Assembly (NCBI RefSeq): GCF_900100945.1
Contig: NZ_FNCG01000011.1
Location: 1 to 64,000 of the forward strand
Source of the DNA: Mucilaginibacter gossypii
Lineage (GTDB): Bacteria; Bacteroidota; Bacteroidia; Sphingobacteriales; Sphingobacteriaceae
Reading direction: 5' to 3'
Length of the DNA: 64,000 nt
Shown here: in pieces, positions 16,288-25,093 of the stretch
Layout: each line of letters opens with the position of its first letter
Numbering within the stretch: position 1 is the first letter of the stretch
The notes under the pieces: generated by a model
What the model saw: the letters and a program-made list of their open reading frames with translations, nothing else
Databases searched by the model: none
What the model was told of the DNA's origin: nothing
Translations under genes and position numbers: made by a program

Positions 16288-17844
16288 ATGAAAACGATAT
16301 ATACAAAGGCATTATTAACGCTATTGTTGGTAGCTGCATTTGCCATGGGATGCAAAAAGAGTGATTTAACCACAGTAAACCCTAACGCACAAACCACCCA
16401 AACGTTTTGGCAAAATGCCAGTGATGCCGTAAAGGGAATCAATGCGGTATACGGCAGTTTAATCATTGATGGTTCATACATGCGCTTTTCGCCGATAGTG
16501 GAAAACACAAGGGGCGATGATGCGACAAGCTATAGCCCCTGGGACCAGATCTATAACATGGGTAAGTTTAATATGCAAAGCACCGGTGCCGGTGTGCTGT
16601 TTTCATGGACAGCCTACTACCAGGGTATTTTACGCGCAAACGAAGTGCTGAAATATGTACCCGCCATTAATATGGATGCCGAACTGAAGAAACGTGTATT
16701 AGGCCAGGCTTATTTTCTGCGAGGCCTGTACTATTTTCACCTGGCCGATTTTTATAAAAACGTGCCTATGCCGTTGGTTCCTGCCGGCTCAAGTGCCGAT
16801 TATTTTCAAAAACAACAGCCCCAGGATGTAGTTTGGGCGCAAGTGATCAGCGATTTTAAAGCTGCCGAAGGTATGCTGCCAACAACTTACAGTGGCTTAT
16901 CGCCCGATGGACAGATAGGTCGCGCTACCAGGGGAGCAGCAGCGGCGTTTCTGGGGAAAACCTACCTGTTTACAAAAAAATACGCCGAAGCTGCTGCCGA
17001 GTTCAAATCAGTTATTGATATGGGTACTTATAGCCTTGTGCCTAATTACTACGATAACTTTTTTGCCAATAATGAAAATAACTCCGAATCAATTTTTGAG
17101 GTTCAGTTTTCAAGGGATGCCGGAGGTACTGATCTGGGCTGGGGAGGCGATCCGTCATCAGGATGGGGCCGTACATCTGCCCGTGCCATCACCTTTGGCG
17201 CGGCGAGCTTTGGTTTTACAGATGTGCAGCCAACGCCTGCATTATACAATGAATATCTGCAGGAGAAAACAACCAGCGGCGGTGTCGACCCACGTTTGGA
17301 TGTAACCATGTATTACAACAAACCCGGCGAAAAATTATATAACCAGGATTTTGCCGCCCGCTACGCCGGCAGCTCCTCATTAAATGCCCTGTTTTGCCAT
17401 AAGTATGAAAATGGCGACAGCGGCCAGGCCGATGAGTATGACTGGAGATCAGGTATCAACGAAAGATTGATGCGTTATGCTGATGTACTGCTGATGTACG
17501 CTGAGTGTTTGAACGAATTGGGCCAGACAAACGATGCTTATCAATACATCCAGCGGGTACGCAGCCGTGTTGGTTTGCCAAACTTAGCTACGGTAAAACC
17601 GGGCATGAGCCAGGCTGAGATGCGCGATCAGATAGGTCACGAACGTTTCCTGGAGTTTTCGTTGGAAGGTCACCGTTTTGATGATATCCGTCGCTGGGGC
17701 TGGTTACAGGATGCAACTAAACTGGCCTGGCTAAAGTCCCGCGACCCGGAATTTAATACCTATACCGCAGGTAAGGAGTATTTGCCGATACCGCTTAGCG
17801 AAGTGCAAACCAATGTTGGTTTGGTACAAAATACGGGGTATTAG
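16288..17844 (+). CDS. RagB/SusD-family glycan-binding lipoprotein
   Basis: This 518-residue outer-membrane lipoprotein has the lipobox FAMGC at about residue 22. SusD-like tetratricopeptide helices (NASDAVKGINAVYGSL; QAYFLRGLYYFHLADFYKNVP) and the C-terminal RagB region (ERLMRYADVLLMYAECLNELG; IGHERFLEFSLEGHRFDDIRRWGW) are complete. SusD caps the SusC barrel and captures oligosaccharides at the cell surface. It lies directly after its SusC partner and before the secreted GH43, so arabinan fragments are the likely ligand. Confidence 0.93.
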   Translation: MKTIYTKALLTLLLVAAFAMGCKKSDLTTVNPNAQTTQTFWQNASDAVKGINAVYGSLIIDGSYMRFSPIVENTRGDDATSYSPWDQIYNMGKFNMQSTGAGVLFSWTAYYQGILRANEVLKYVPAINMDAELKKRVLGQAYFLRGLYYFHLADFYKNVPMPLVPAGSSADYFQKQQPQDVVWAQVISDFKAAEGMLPTTYSGLSPDGQIGRATRGAAAAFLGKTYLFTKKYAEAAAEFKSVIDMGTYSLVPNYYDNFFANNENNSESIFEVQFSRDAGGTDLGWGGDPSSGWGRTSARAITFGAASFGFTDVQPTPALYNEYLQEKTTSGGVDPRLDVTMYYNKPGEKLYNQDFAARYAGSSSLNALFCHKYENGDSGQADEYDWRSGINERLMRYADVLLMYAECLNELGQTNDAYQYIQRVRSRVGLPNLATVKPGMSQAEMRDQIGHERFLEFSLEGHRFDDIRRWGWLQDATKLAWLKSRDPEFNTYTAGKEYLPIPLSEVQTNVGLVQNTGY

Positions 17845-17871
17845 CCCCATCCAACCTTAGTTAACAACCCT

Positions 17872-18001
17872 TGTCATTTCGATAGAGCAAGGGGGGGGAC
17901 GAGCGAGGGGGCGAGAGAGAAATCTTGTACGATACACAAAGCGGATAAGCAAGTCCACAAAGTATGTAGTATAAGATTTCTCGCTATCACTCGAAATGAC
18001 A
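17872..18001. repeat. REP-like inverted repeat, TGTCATTTCGA ends
   Basis: The left arm starts TGTCATTTCGA and includes GAGAAATCTTGTAC. The right arm ends with AGATTTCTCGC and TCGAAATGACA (17991-18001), giving long, imperfect inverted arms in a 130-base element. The left arm carries an extra G-rich insertion with an eight-G run. The element fills the SusD-GH43 gap and is of a type common between genes in Sphingobacteriaceae. Confidence 0.8.
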
Positions 18002-18035
18002 TGAGTTTTTAGATAAGAACGAGACGAACACGACG

Positions 18036-19523
18036 ATGAATACAGCGAAAAATCTATATTTAATAACCGCATTGACAACAGTGCTGTTTTCCTGCTCAAA
18101 AAAGGAGACACCTGCGCCAACTAAAACGGATACTACCACGACTCCACCGGTAACAACAGCGTTTGATATCAACAGTATCAGTGATACTTATGCGGATATT
18201 GCGGCATTTACCTATTATCCTAAGTGGACAGTGTATAACGTGCATGACCCATCCATTAAAAAGTTTGGTGATTATTATTATTGCTATAGTACTGATGTGG
18301 CTTTTGGTACTGATGTAAGGCCGGGCCTGCAAATCCGCAGGTCGAAGGATTTGGTGCAGTGGGAGTATGTGGGTTGGGTATTTTCGTCATTGCCGGCGCA
18401 GGGATCTGCCTATATTACGGGTAAAGGCGGTACGCCTTACAACGCCTTATGGGCACCTTACGTAATGAAGGTGGGTTCGGAGTACAGATTGTATTATTCG
18501 CTTTCATCGCCTGTAGCACGCCTGAGTGTTATCGGTATGGCGACGGCTTCATCGCCTGACGGCCCCTGGACGGAGAAAGGCCTCGTTGTAACATCAACCA
18601 ATGATGCCAGTATCCAAACCAACGCTATCGACCCAACCGTAATAACTACAACCACCGGCGAGCAGTATATGTACTATGGCTCGGCCTGGGACGGGATCTA
18701 TATCCTTAAACTTGATCCTTCAACCGGCCTGGCGGCCAGTTCGGGCGATAAGGGCAAGCGCATAGCTAACCGCGGTTTTACCGGCGGCAAATACAATGGT
18801 AACATTGAAGGCGCGGAAGTGATCTACAACCCCGATCTGAAAAAGTATTTCCTGTTTATCAGTTATGACTGGCTGCAAACCAAGTATAATGTTAGGGTTG
18901 GGCGGGGCGATAGCCCGACCGGTCCGTTTTATGATTATAACGGGCATGACATCAATACCAATGAAGATCATGGCCCTATGATCCTTGCGCCATACCAGTT
19001 CAGCAACCAAAGCGGCTGGCAGGGCACAGGGCATTGCGCAGTGTTTGACAACGGTAGCGGGCAATATTACATGGCGCACCAGGGCAGGCCGGGTATTAAC
19101 TCGTACTTTATGGACCTGCACGTTCGTAAAATATCATGGACAACCGACGGCTGGCCAATAGTATCGCCTGAGCGCTATGCCAATGTTGCTCAAACAACTA
19201 TAGCTGCGACCGATGTGGCAGGGACCTATGAAAAAATCACGCTGAATTATCATGTTGTACCGGGTTATGGTACCGAGCAAACCAATCCGGATTTCCAGGT
19301 TTCAACAACCTTTAAACTGGACGTTGCCGGTACTATTGATGGTAACGCTGCTGATAAATGGACATTTACCGCTCCATGGCTTGAGCTTAAATACAGCAAC
19401 GGCGATAATTACAAGCTAAAAGTTGAACGCGAGCGCGACTGGGAAAACAAAATAACATCAACCCTGATATTTACCGGGTTAGATAACCATGGCACTGCCA
19501 TTTGGGGAAAGAGAAAACAATAG
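18036..19523 (+). CDS. GH43 endo-1,5-alpha-L-arabinanase, secreted lipoprotein
   Basis: This is a 495-residue lipoprotein (lipobox TVLFSC, Cys at about residue 20). The five-bladed GH43 propeller (about 60-385) shows the three catalytic acids: the general base Asp in VHDPSI, the pKa-modulating Asp in IDPTV and the acid Glu in IEGAEV. NEDHGPM and GTGHCAVF are typical of endo-arabinanases. A beta-rich C-terminal domain (about 390-495), as in extracellular arabinanases, follows. It should cut alpha-1,5-linked arabinan at the surface for SusCD import. It is the only glycosidase in this locus, so other arabinosidases must lie elsewhere. Confidence 0.9.
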   Translation: MNTAKNLYLITALTTVLFSCSKKETPAPTKTDTTTTPPVTTAFDINSISDTYADIAAFTYYPKWTVYNVHDPSIKKFGDYYYCYSTDVAFGTDVRPGLQIRRSKDLVQWEYVGWVFSSLPAQGSAYITGKGGTPYNALWAPYVMKVGSEYRLYYSLSSPVARLSVIGMATASSPDGPWTEKGLVVTSTNDASIQTNAIDPTVITTTTGEQYMYYGSAWDGIYILKLDPSTGLAASSGDKGKRIANRGFTGGKYNGNIEGAEVIYNPDLKKYFLFISYDWLQTKYNVRVGRGDSPTGPFYDYNGHDINTNEDHGPMILAPYQFSNQSGWQGTGHCAVFDNGSGQYYMAHQGRPGINSYFMDLHVRKISWTTDGWPIVSPERYANVAQTTIAATDVAGTYEKITLNYHVVPGYGTEQTNPDFQVSTTFKLDVAGTIDGNAADKWTFTAPWLELKYSNGDNYKLKVERERDWENKITSTLIFTGLDNHGTAIWGKRKQ

Positions 19524-19545
19524 GTTTGTTTTTATATAGGTTGGT

Positions 19546-19578
19546 AGCCCTTCGGTTTAATTACCGGGGGGCTTTTTT
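19546..19578 (+). terminator. Terminator of the arabinan operon
   Basis: AGCCCTTCGGT (19546-19556) pairs with ACCGGGGGGCT (19563-19573), with two G-U pairs, around a TTAATT loop. A run of T residues follows. Confidence 0.8.
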
Positions 19579-20061
19579 AATCAAAGAAACCGAGATTGTT
19601 GGTGAAGCTATTTTGTCAGCGCCTTTTATTATTAGAGTAACTTATTCAAAAAGTTACGATAAAAACAAAAAAAGAGGTTGAATAAATATGGCGTCAAATC
19701 TTCTGTAAAACCTCCGCTGTTTTTACTCTTATCAGTTTTATTATCTGATTTTTAATTAGTTATGTATGTTTCATCGAATATACTAATTAGCTGATTATCA
19801 ATTTGTTTTATTTTTATGCTGTCCCGCGTTTCAGACTCAAAAAATGGAACATTTGTTTTTCTGCAAAAAAGACAGCCGGCATTTTTTTAATTTTTTTTCG
19901 GGAATCAAAAAATTGGGACACCCGTTTTGTTACAATATAAGGATTGGTTTAACTGCATGGCCGAACGGTTTTTTTAGCCTGAATAGATTTTGTTTTCCAC
20001 AATCCATTGTTTTTCTGTTACTTATTCGTATCTTGAATTTACCAAATTAACCTGAGTATTT
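19579..20061. other. AT-rich intergenic region with no convincing gene
   Basis: This stretch precedes the CBS gene. Phe-rich short frames occur, but they look like chance products of AT-rich sequence. A possible weak promoter (TTG near 20007, TATCTTGA at 20029-20036) lies before the CBS start. Nothing else could be supported. Confidence 0.4.
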
Positions 20062-20496
20062 ATGAAAAGTGTAAAGCATATCCTGGCCCGTAAGGGAAAC
20101 AATGTTACTGCAGTACCTGCTGATACCACCGTGTTTAACGTGTTGAAACTGATGGCCGAAAAAAACATCGGCTCGGTAGTGGTAACTGAAAATGGCAGGT
20201 ATATGGGCCTGATGACAGAGAGGGATTACTCCCGTAAAATCATTTTAATGGGTAAACACTCCGACGAAACCACCGCTGGCGAGATCATAAGTACCAATTT
20301 CCCGAGGATCACCCCCGAATCATCAGTTGATGAATGCATGCTGATCATGAGCGAAAATAATATCAGGTATTTACCGGTGTTTGATGTGGCCGATCAGCTA
20401 TGCGGTATTATTTCAATGAGTGATGTGGTGTACGAAACTATCCATTCGCAACGGGAAACCATTGAGCAATTGCACAGCTACATCCAGTCAACTTAA
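20062..20496 (+). CDS. Two-CBS-domain protein
   Basis: This 144-residue cytoplasmic protein consists only of a pair of CBS motifs (Bateman module), about 12-65 and 75-135, with the repeat signatures GSVVVTENGRYMGLMTERDYSRKI and IRYLPVFDVADQLCGIISMSDVV. Such modules bind adenine nucleotides and act as energy or ionic sensors in trans. No output domain is fused and no partner is evident nearby. It appears monocistronic. Confidence 0.88.
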   Translation: MKSVKHILARKGNNVTAVPADTTVFNVLKLMAEKNIGSVVVTENGRYMGLMTERDYSRKIILMGKHSDETTAGEIISTNFPRITPESSVDECMLIMSENNIRYLPVFDVADQLCGIISMSDVVYETIHSQRETIEQLHSYIQST

Positions 20497-20570
20497 GCAA
20501 AATGCTTTTGGATTGCTGATAATGGTTAACAGGAGTTTTGTTTTTGCATAAATTAATCAAAGCAAATATT

Positions 20571-20578
20571 TAGGTTTG
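20571..20578 (+). promoter_or_regulatory. Bacteroidota -7 box for the DUF885 gene
   Basis: TAGGTTTG is an exact TAnnTTTG match. TTG at 20544-20546 serves as a possible -33 element 24 bases upstream. The ATG at 20596 follows 17 bases later. Confidence 0.6.
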
Positions 20579-20595
20579 TTAACCACTCCGTTGTT

Positions 20596-21888
20596 ATGAG
20601 GCGACCTCTTGTTTTTTTGTTTTTTATTTTAACTTCTTCTTTTGCTTTTGGTCAGCAAACGTTTGATGCTTTTTGCAATGATTTTGTAGCCGGCTACACT
20701 AAATTGCATTTGCCCCAACTTGAACTAAGCTACACAAACGGATTAGAACATATCGGCACCGCTGCTGATGTGCAAAAACAGTTAGCTTTTTTTAAAAAAG
20801 TTAAGACTGATTTATCAGCCTTCAAAGCAGGTCAGCTCAGCGAACCGGAAAACGTAGATTATCAGCTGATCAGCTATGAAACCGCCCTTAATTTAGAGCG
20901 GATTAAACTTGAGCAGGATTGGTTAAAAAATAAACCTGCTGTAATCCCCACAGGCGGCATTATCACTATCCCCAACGGCAAAGCCTGGTATGCCTACCTG
21001 CTAAAACGCTGGACCAGTGCCAGCGCCACTCCTGATGAGATCTACCAGTTTGGCCTTAGCGAAGTGGCCCGCGTTCAAAAGCACATCGAAGCTATCCGCC
21101 AGCAAACCGGGTTAAACGAAGATGATTTTTATAAGCACCTCAATGATCCTTCCTTTTTTATCATCGACCCGAAGTTAGTTCAGCAAGCCTTCGAAAATAC
21201 CAAAGAGGTTATTTATGCCAACATGCCCAAACTTTTTAGTAATACCAACATAGCCCCGCTAAAAATTGTAAAAGGCGAAAACAGGCAACTGGCACAAACG
21301 CCCGGCTATTACGATAATAATGCGTTTTACTATAACCTTTTTGATAAGCCATACAATAAGCGGCAGGTCGACTGGCTTTTTATGCACGAGGGAGTTCCCG
21401 GCCACCATTACCAGGCGGGTACGGAGGCGCAAACCAAAACGTCGGCAGTGCAGCAGTTGTTTTATTATATGGGCTTTGCTGAGGGTTGGGCGGCATATAC
21501 CGAAGAGTTAGGCAAACAACTTGGCGTATACAAAATGCCTTATGATGAGCTGGGTAAATGGGAGTGGGATATTGTACGGTCGGTACGCGTACCCTTGGAT
21601 GTAGCGCTTAATTATTACGGCTGGACAGATGAACAGGCGCTGGCATTTTGGAGAAAGAATATCCGGGGGCAGGATGATATTGCCATGCGCGAAATTGCCC
21701 GCATGCGCCGCTGGCCGGCACAGGTAGTTACCTACAAGTATGGCGCATTACAAATACTGCACTGGAAAGAGGAATTGCAGCAAAAGCAGGGTGCCCAATT
21801 TAACATCAGGGATTTTCATTCACGCGTGCTTGATCATGGCTCGCTGCCATTGTTTATGGTTAAGGAGAATGTGTTTAAAAAAAGTTAA
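20596..21888 (+). CDS. DUF885-family secreted metallopeptidase-like protein
   Basis: This 430-residue protein has a signal peptide (cleavage about residue 19, FAFGQ). The DUF885 hallmark HEGVPGHHYQ (about 264-273) contains paired histidines and a Glu resembling a modified HExxH zinc site, and GFAEGWAAYTEEL (about 293-305) supplies a further Glu. WERDIVRSVRVPLDV-like and RMRRWPAQVVTYKYG segments close the fold. DUF885 proteins are usually about 550-600 residues; this one has a shortened N-terminal half. A peptidase role is inferred from family resemblance to M32-like gluzincins. Confidence 0.85.
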   Translation: MRRPLVFLFFILTSSFAFGQQTFDAFCNDFVAGYTKLHLPQLELSYTNGLEHIGTAADVQKQLAFFKKVKTDLSAFKAGQLSEPENVDYQLISYETALNLERIKLEQDWLKNKPAVIPTGGIITIPNGKAWYAYLLKRWTSASATPDEIYQFGLSEVARVQKHIEAIRQQTGLNEDDFYKHLNDPSFFIIDPKLVQQAFENTKEVIYANMPKLFSNTNIAPLKIVKGENRQLAQTPGYYDNNAFYYNLFDKPYNKRQVDWLFMHEGVPGHHYQAGTEAQTKTSAVQQLFYYMGFAEGWAAYTEELGKQLGVYKMPYDELGKWEWDIVRSVRVPLDVALNYYGWTDEQALAFWRKNIRGQDDIAMREIARMRRWPAQVVTYKYGALQILHWKEELQQKQGAQFNIRDFHSRVLDHGSLPLFMVKENVFKKS

Positions 21889-21921
21889 ACTTTTTATCTT
21901 GTAAATCAATAGATGGAAAGA

Positions 21922-21997
21922 TAGCACCAGAGGTGCTAAAGGGTTGTAGAATAATTATTAAAGGGTTTTAGCGTGCCTGAGGTACGCAACTTCTGCG
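21922..21997. repeat. Intergenic hairpin pair
   Basis: TAGCACC-AGA-GGTGCTA (21922-21938) is a perfect hairpin. It is followed by AAGGGTTGTAGAATAATT and a second, weaker hairpin near GCGTGCCTGAGGTACGC. The position, between convergent genes, fits a shared terminator or a mobile intergenic repeat. Confidence 0.5.
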
Positions 21998-22011
21998 CGT
22001 TTTACGGTAGC

Positions 22012-22638
22012 CTAAAATCCTTTGTTCAGCAGCTCCTGGTAACAATCTATATACTGGCCCACGTGGATGCCATCAATCAACGCGTGATTTACATGCACGG
22101 ATACCGGCATGGTGCGCTTACCATGATGTTCTGTCATTTTACCAAACGAAACCTTAGGGCAGCTATCCATAAATGAAAACATGCGTGCATGTGACAGTGA
22201 GGTGAAATTGATCCAGGGTAGCGAAGAAAAACGGATTACATTGTTTAAAGCCTTGCGTTCAAGCAGGTTGTTACTTTGTACCCGTTCAATTTCCTTGTTG
22301 GCGTCGCGGGCAAAATCTTCGAACAAGGGATGAAAGGGCCATTCACCAAAGCCAAACGTGCCATTAGCCCGCGGAACTGTTGAGCTGGCATCAATCTGGT
22401 CGTAAATAAAAACATCATTGCCCTCCATACGATATTTGAAAGGCTCAATAATTTGCGAGGCAGCTAAAGACTGATACATGGTATAAAGGAAAAATGAGAT
22501 CCCGTTATCCTTCACAAACTTATAGGCGGCTGTTACATCAACGTTTACGTTTACGCCATAATAGGGCTCCTCAAACTGTTTAAAAAAGTTGTAATGCTCT
22601 TTCCTGGTCCAATTTTCAATATCTATTTTTTGTTTCAT
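22012..22638 (-). CDS. Chloramphenicol acetyltransferase (CatA) family protein
   Basis: About 208 residues from the ATG at 22638; the frame extends to 22710, but the extra residues are not CAT-like. The N-terminus (IDIENWTRKEHYNFFKQFEEPYYGVNVNVDVT) is typical of type A CAT, and the catalytic His lies in NHALIDG, matching HAxxDG. CAT transfers acetyl from acetyl-CoA to the 3-hydroxyl of chloramphenicol as a trimer. Chromosomal Bacteroidota homologues may acetylate other small molecules, so resistance is not implied without testing. No mobile element flanks it. Confidence 0.85.
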   Translation of the reverse strand: MKQKIDIENWTRKEHYNFFKQFEEPYYGVNVNVDVTAAYKFVKDNGISFFLYTMYQSLAASQIIEPFKYRMEGNDVFIYDQIDASSTVPRANGTFGFGEWPFHPLFEDFARDANKEIERVQSNNLLERKALNNVIRFSSLPWINFTSLSHARMFSFMDSCPKVSFGKMTEHHGKRTMPVSVHVNHALIDGIHVGQYIDCYQELLNKGF

Positions 22639-22781
22639 AACTATTGCTGTTGCAATAATAGGGATATTAAGTCGGAAGTTAGAAGTCGTAAGTCTTAAGT
22701 CAAAAAGCAAATTTGTGGCTTAAGACTCATGATTGCAGGTTAACTTTTGCTTAATTTCGATAAACACTAATCTGCTTTCAA

Positions 22782-23624
22782 ATGTCATCTGCAATAAACG
22801 ATTCCCAATATCAAAAAGCCGAAGTTTTTAAAGCCCTGCATGAACGTGATGGCCTGTTTGTTATCCCTAATCCCTGGGATGCCGGTTCGGCTAAGATTTT
22901 AACAGGGTTAGGTTTTGAAGCTTTTACTACTACAAGCGCCGGATTGGCCTATGCGCTCGGCCGACCGGACGGGCATGCGATGATCGGTCGGGAGGAAACG
23001 CTTGATAATGCATTGGCTATTATCAATGCCACACATTTACCGGTAGCTGCCGATTTGGAGAATGGTTTTGGCGATACGCCGGAGATTTGTGCCCAAACTA
23101 TCTTAGCCGCAGCGGGAGTGGGACTGGTTGGCGGCTCGATAGAGGATGCCACAGGTAACGACCGTGATCCCATTTACAATTTTGAGCTTTCGGTTGCACG
23201 GGTAAAGGCTGCTGTTGAAGCGGCGCGGAGTTTACCTTTTCATTTTATGCTAACCGCCAGGGCCGAAAATATGATCCACGGGAAAATAGACCTGCAGGAC
23301 ACCATAAAACGCCTTGTTGCTTTTGCCGATGCAGGTGCTGATGTTCTTTTTGCGCCAGGCCTCAAAACGAGGGAGCAAATAAACGAAGTAGTGAAGGCCG
23401 TAGCCCCCAAATCAGTAAATATTGTACTTGGCGCAGCAGGTTTTGATATTAGCTTCAATGAACTTGCCGGCCTGGGTGTAAAAAGGGTAAGTCTTGGTTC
23501 GGCATTGGCAAGGGCTGCTTTGGGCGCTTTTCAGCGGGCCGCTGTTGAACTTTCACAGGGAAGTTATGGTTTTGTAAATGATGCTGTTCCTTATTCGGAA
23601 TTAAATAAGATTTTTGGAAAATAA
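22782..23624 (+). CDS. Isocitrate lyase/PEP mutase superfamily protein
   Basis: This is a 280-residue TIM-barrel protein. VIPNPWDAGSAKIL (about 23-36), the acid cluster DLENGFGDTPE (about 94-104) and GGSIEDATG (about 117-125) are the Mg/enolate-binding segments of the superfamily. The gating-loop KxCGH of isocitrate lyase and the loop of PEP mutase are absent, so neither activity should be assigned. Related proteins act as oxaloacetate decarboxylases or 2-methylisocitrate-like lyases. It appears monocistronic. Confidence 0.82.
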   Translation: MSSAINDSQYQKAEVFKALHERDGLFVIPNPWDAGSAKILTGLGFEAFTTTSAGLAYALGRPDGHAMIGREETLDNALAIINATHLPVAADLENGFGDTPEICAQTILAAAGVGLVGGSIEDATGNDRDPIYNFELSVARVKAAVEAARSLPFHFMLTARAENMIHGKIDLQDTIKRLVAFADAGADVLFAPGLKTREQINEVVKAVAPKSVNIVLGAAGFDISFNELAGLGVKRVSLGSALARAALGAFQRAAVELSQGSYGFVNDAVPYSELNKIFGK

Positions 23625-23759
23625 TCGAATCTGTTTCCTTGATTTAACCATGATGGTTTTTGAACTATTTTAACTTTTGGTCATGCCATAACCTGGTAAT
23701 TTTCAGCGTGTAAAACCGATACATGTTGAATTGTCAAAATACCATTTGGTATATTGTTA

Positions 23760-23767
23760 TATCTTTG
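23760..23767 (+). promoter_or_regulatory. Bacteroidota -7 box for fabF
   Basis: TATCTTTG is an exact TAnnTTTG match. It lies 22 bases before the ATG at 23790 and so excludes the more upstream possible start at 23754. Confidence 0.65.
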
Positions 23768-23789
23768 CGCCGATTTTAATAAAACCATC

Positions 23790-25034
23790 ATGTTAAACAG
23801 AGTAGTTATAACAGGTCTGGGCGCTTTGACACCGCTTGGAAATAATGTAAAAACTTATTGGCAAAACTTAATTGCCGGTAAAAGCGGCGCTGCAACCATC
23901 ACCCGTTTTGATGCATCATTATTCCGTACGCAATTTGCCTGCGAACTGAAAGATTTCAATATCACAGATCACCTGGATAAAGCCGAATTAAAACGTACCG
24001 ATACCTTCACCCAGTATGCGCTTGTTGCAGCCGATGAAGCTATCAAAGATTCGGGTTTTGATCTGAGCAAAATGGATCCCTTTGATGTTGGTATTATCTG
24101 GGGCAGCGGACAAGGCGGTATGGAAACTTTTGAGGAGCAGGTAACTGAGTATGCCAGGGGTAACGGACAGCCCAGGTTTAGCCCGTTCTTTGTACCTAAG
24201 TTCATTTCTAATATGGCTTCGGGAATGATCTCTATCCGTAACGGTTTTATGGGGATTAACTACACAACGGTTTCGGCCTGTGCAACATCAAATACAGCTA
24301 TTATGGATGCTTTTAATTATATCCGTTTGGGTAAGGCTAAGATCATAGTTACTGGTGGTTCTGAAGCGCCTATAACCCCGGCTTCAATTGGGGGTTTTAG
24401 TTCGATGAAAGCTATGTCTGCCCGTAATAATGATCCGCAACACGCTTCAAGGCCATTTGATATTGATCGTGATGGTTTTGTTATGGGCGAAGGCGCAGGC
24501 GCTTTGGTGCTTGAAGATTATGAACATGCAGTGAGTCGTGGTGCCCATATTTATGCTGAAGTTACCGGAGCATCTATGACTGCTGATGCATACCACATGA
24601 CAGCCACTCACCCGGAAGGATTAGGTGCTGCCCGTGCCATGCAGCAGGCCCTTACCGAATCGGGTTTAAGTATTGAAGACGTCGACTACCTGAACATGCA
24701 TGCTACCTCAACTCCGGTTGGTGATCTTTCAGAGATCAACGCCCTGCTTGCGGTTACAAAAGGCAAAGCAACAGATACTATTATAGGTTCAACCAAATCC
24801 ATGACTGGCCACCTGCTGGGGGCCGCCGGAGCTATTGAAGCTATCGCAGCCATAAAATCAATTGAAAATCAAATAATACCACCAACAATCAATACCACAA
24901 CTTTAGACCCCGCTATTCCGGATAATTTGAAGTTTGTATTGAAAGATGCCATCGACCATAAAGTAAAAGTAGCCATGAGCAATACTTTTGGCTTTGGCGG
25001 GCATAACGGAATAGTGGTATTTAAAGCAGTATAA
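23790..25034 (+). CDS. fabF: Beta-ketoacyl-ACP synthase II
   Basis: About 414 residues from the ATG at 23790 (MLNRVVITGLGALTPLGN). The thiolase-fold catalytic set is complete: Cys in VSACATSNTA, His in NMHATSTPVGD and His in KSMTGHLLGAAGA. The C-terminal FGFGGHN loop is also present. It condenses malonyl-ACP with acyl-ACP in fatty-acid elongation. It is not next to acpP or other fab genes, so it may be a second FabF or serve a secondary lipid. A dedicated promoter and a palindromic terminator flank it. Confidence 0.92.
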   Translation: MLNRVVITGLGALTPLGNNVKTYWQNLIAGKSGAATITRFDASLFRTQFACELKDFNITDHLDKAELKRTDTFTQYALVAADEAIKDSGFDLSKMDPFDVGIIWGSGQGGMETFEEQVTEYARGNGQPRFSPFFVPKFISNMASGMISIRNGFMGINYTTVSACATSNTAIMDAFNYIRLGKAKIIVTGGSEAPITPASIGGFSSMKAMSARNNDPQHASRPFDIDRDGFVMGEGAGALVLEDYEHAVSRGAHIYAEVTGASMTADAYHMTATHPEGLGAARAMQQALTESGLSIEDVDYLNMHATSTPVGDLSEINALLAVTKGKATDTIIGSTKSMTGHLLGAAGAIEAIAAIKSIENQIIPPTINTTTLDPAIPDNLKFVLKDAIDHKVKVAMSNTFGFGGHNGIVVFKAV

Positions 25035-25045
25035 AAGCCATTGAA

Positions 25046-25086
25046 GCCTTACGAAGTTTTAAGAAACTTCGTAAGGCTGAATTTTT
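25046..25086. terminator. Palindromic terminator, CTTACGAAGTTT family
   Basis: GCCTTACGAAGTTT (25046-25059) and AAACTTCGTAAGGC (25064-25077) form a perfect 14-bp stem with a TAAG loop. TGAATTTTTT follows. It sits between convergent fabF and patatin genes. The same core recurs at 52986 and 61306. Confidence 0.85.
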
Positions 25087-25093
25087 TAGACCG

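Noticed and set aside
19844..20050. 68-residue plus-strand frame
   Set aside because: Phe/Leu-rich chance product of AT-rich intergenic sequence, with no recognisable domain or start signals.
22012..22638. Mobile chloramphenicol resistance gene
   Set aside because: The CAT fold is clear, but there is no adjoining mobile element and no evidence of altered composition, so a native chromosomal acetyltransferase is more likely.
23640..23670. Terminator after the PEP-mutase-like gene
   Set aside because: AACCAT-G-ATGGTT is palindromic, but the loop would be too short and the realistic stem is only about four base pairs.
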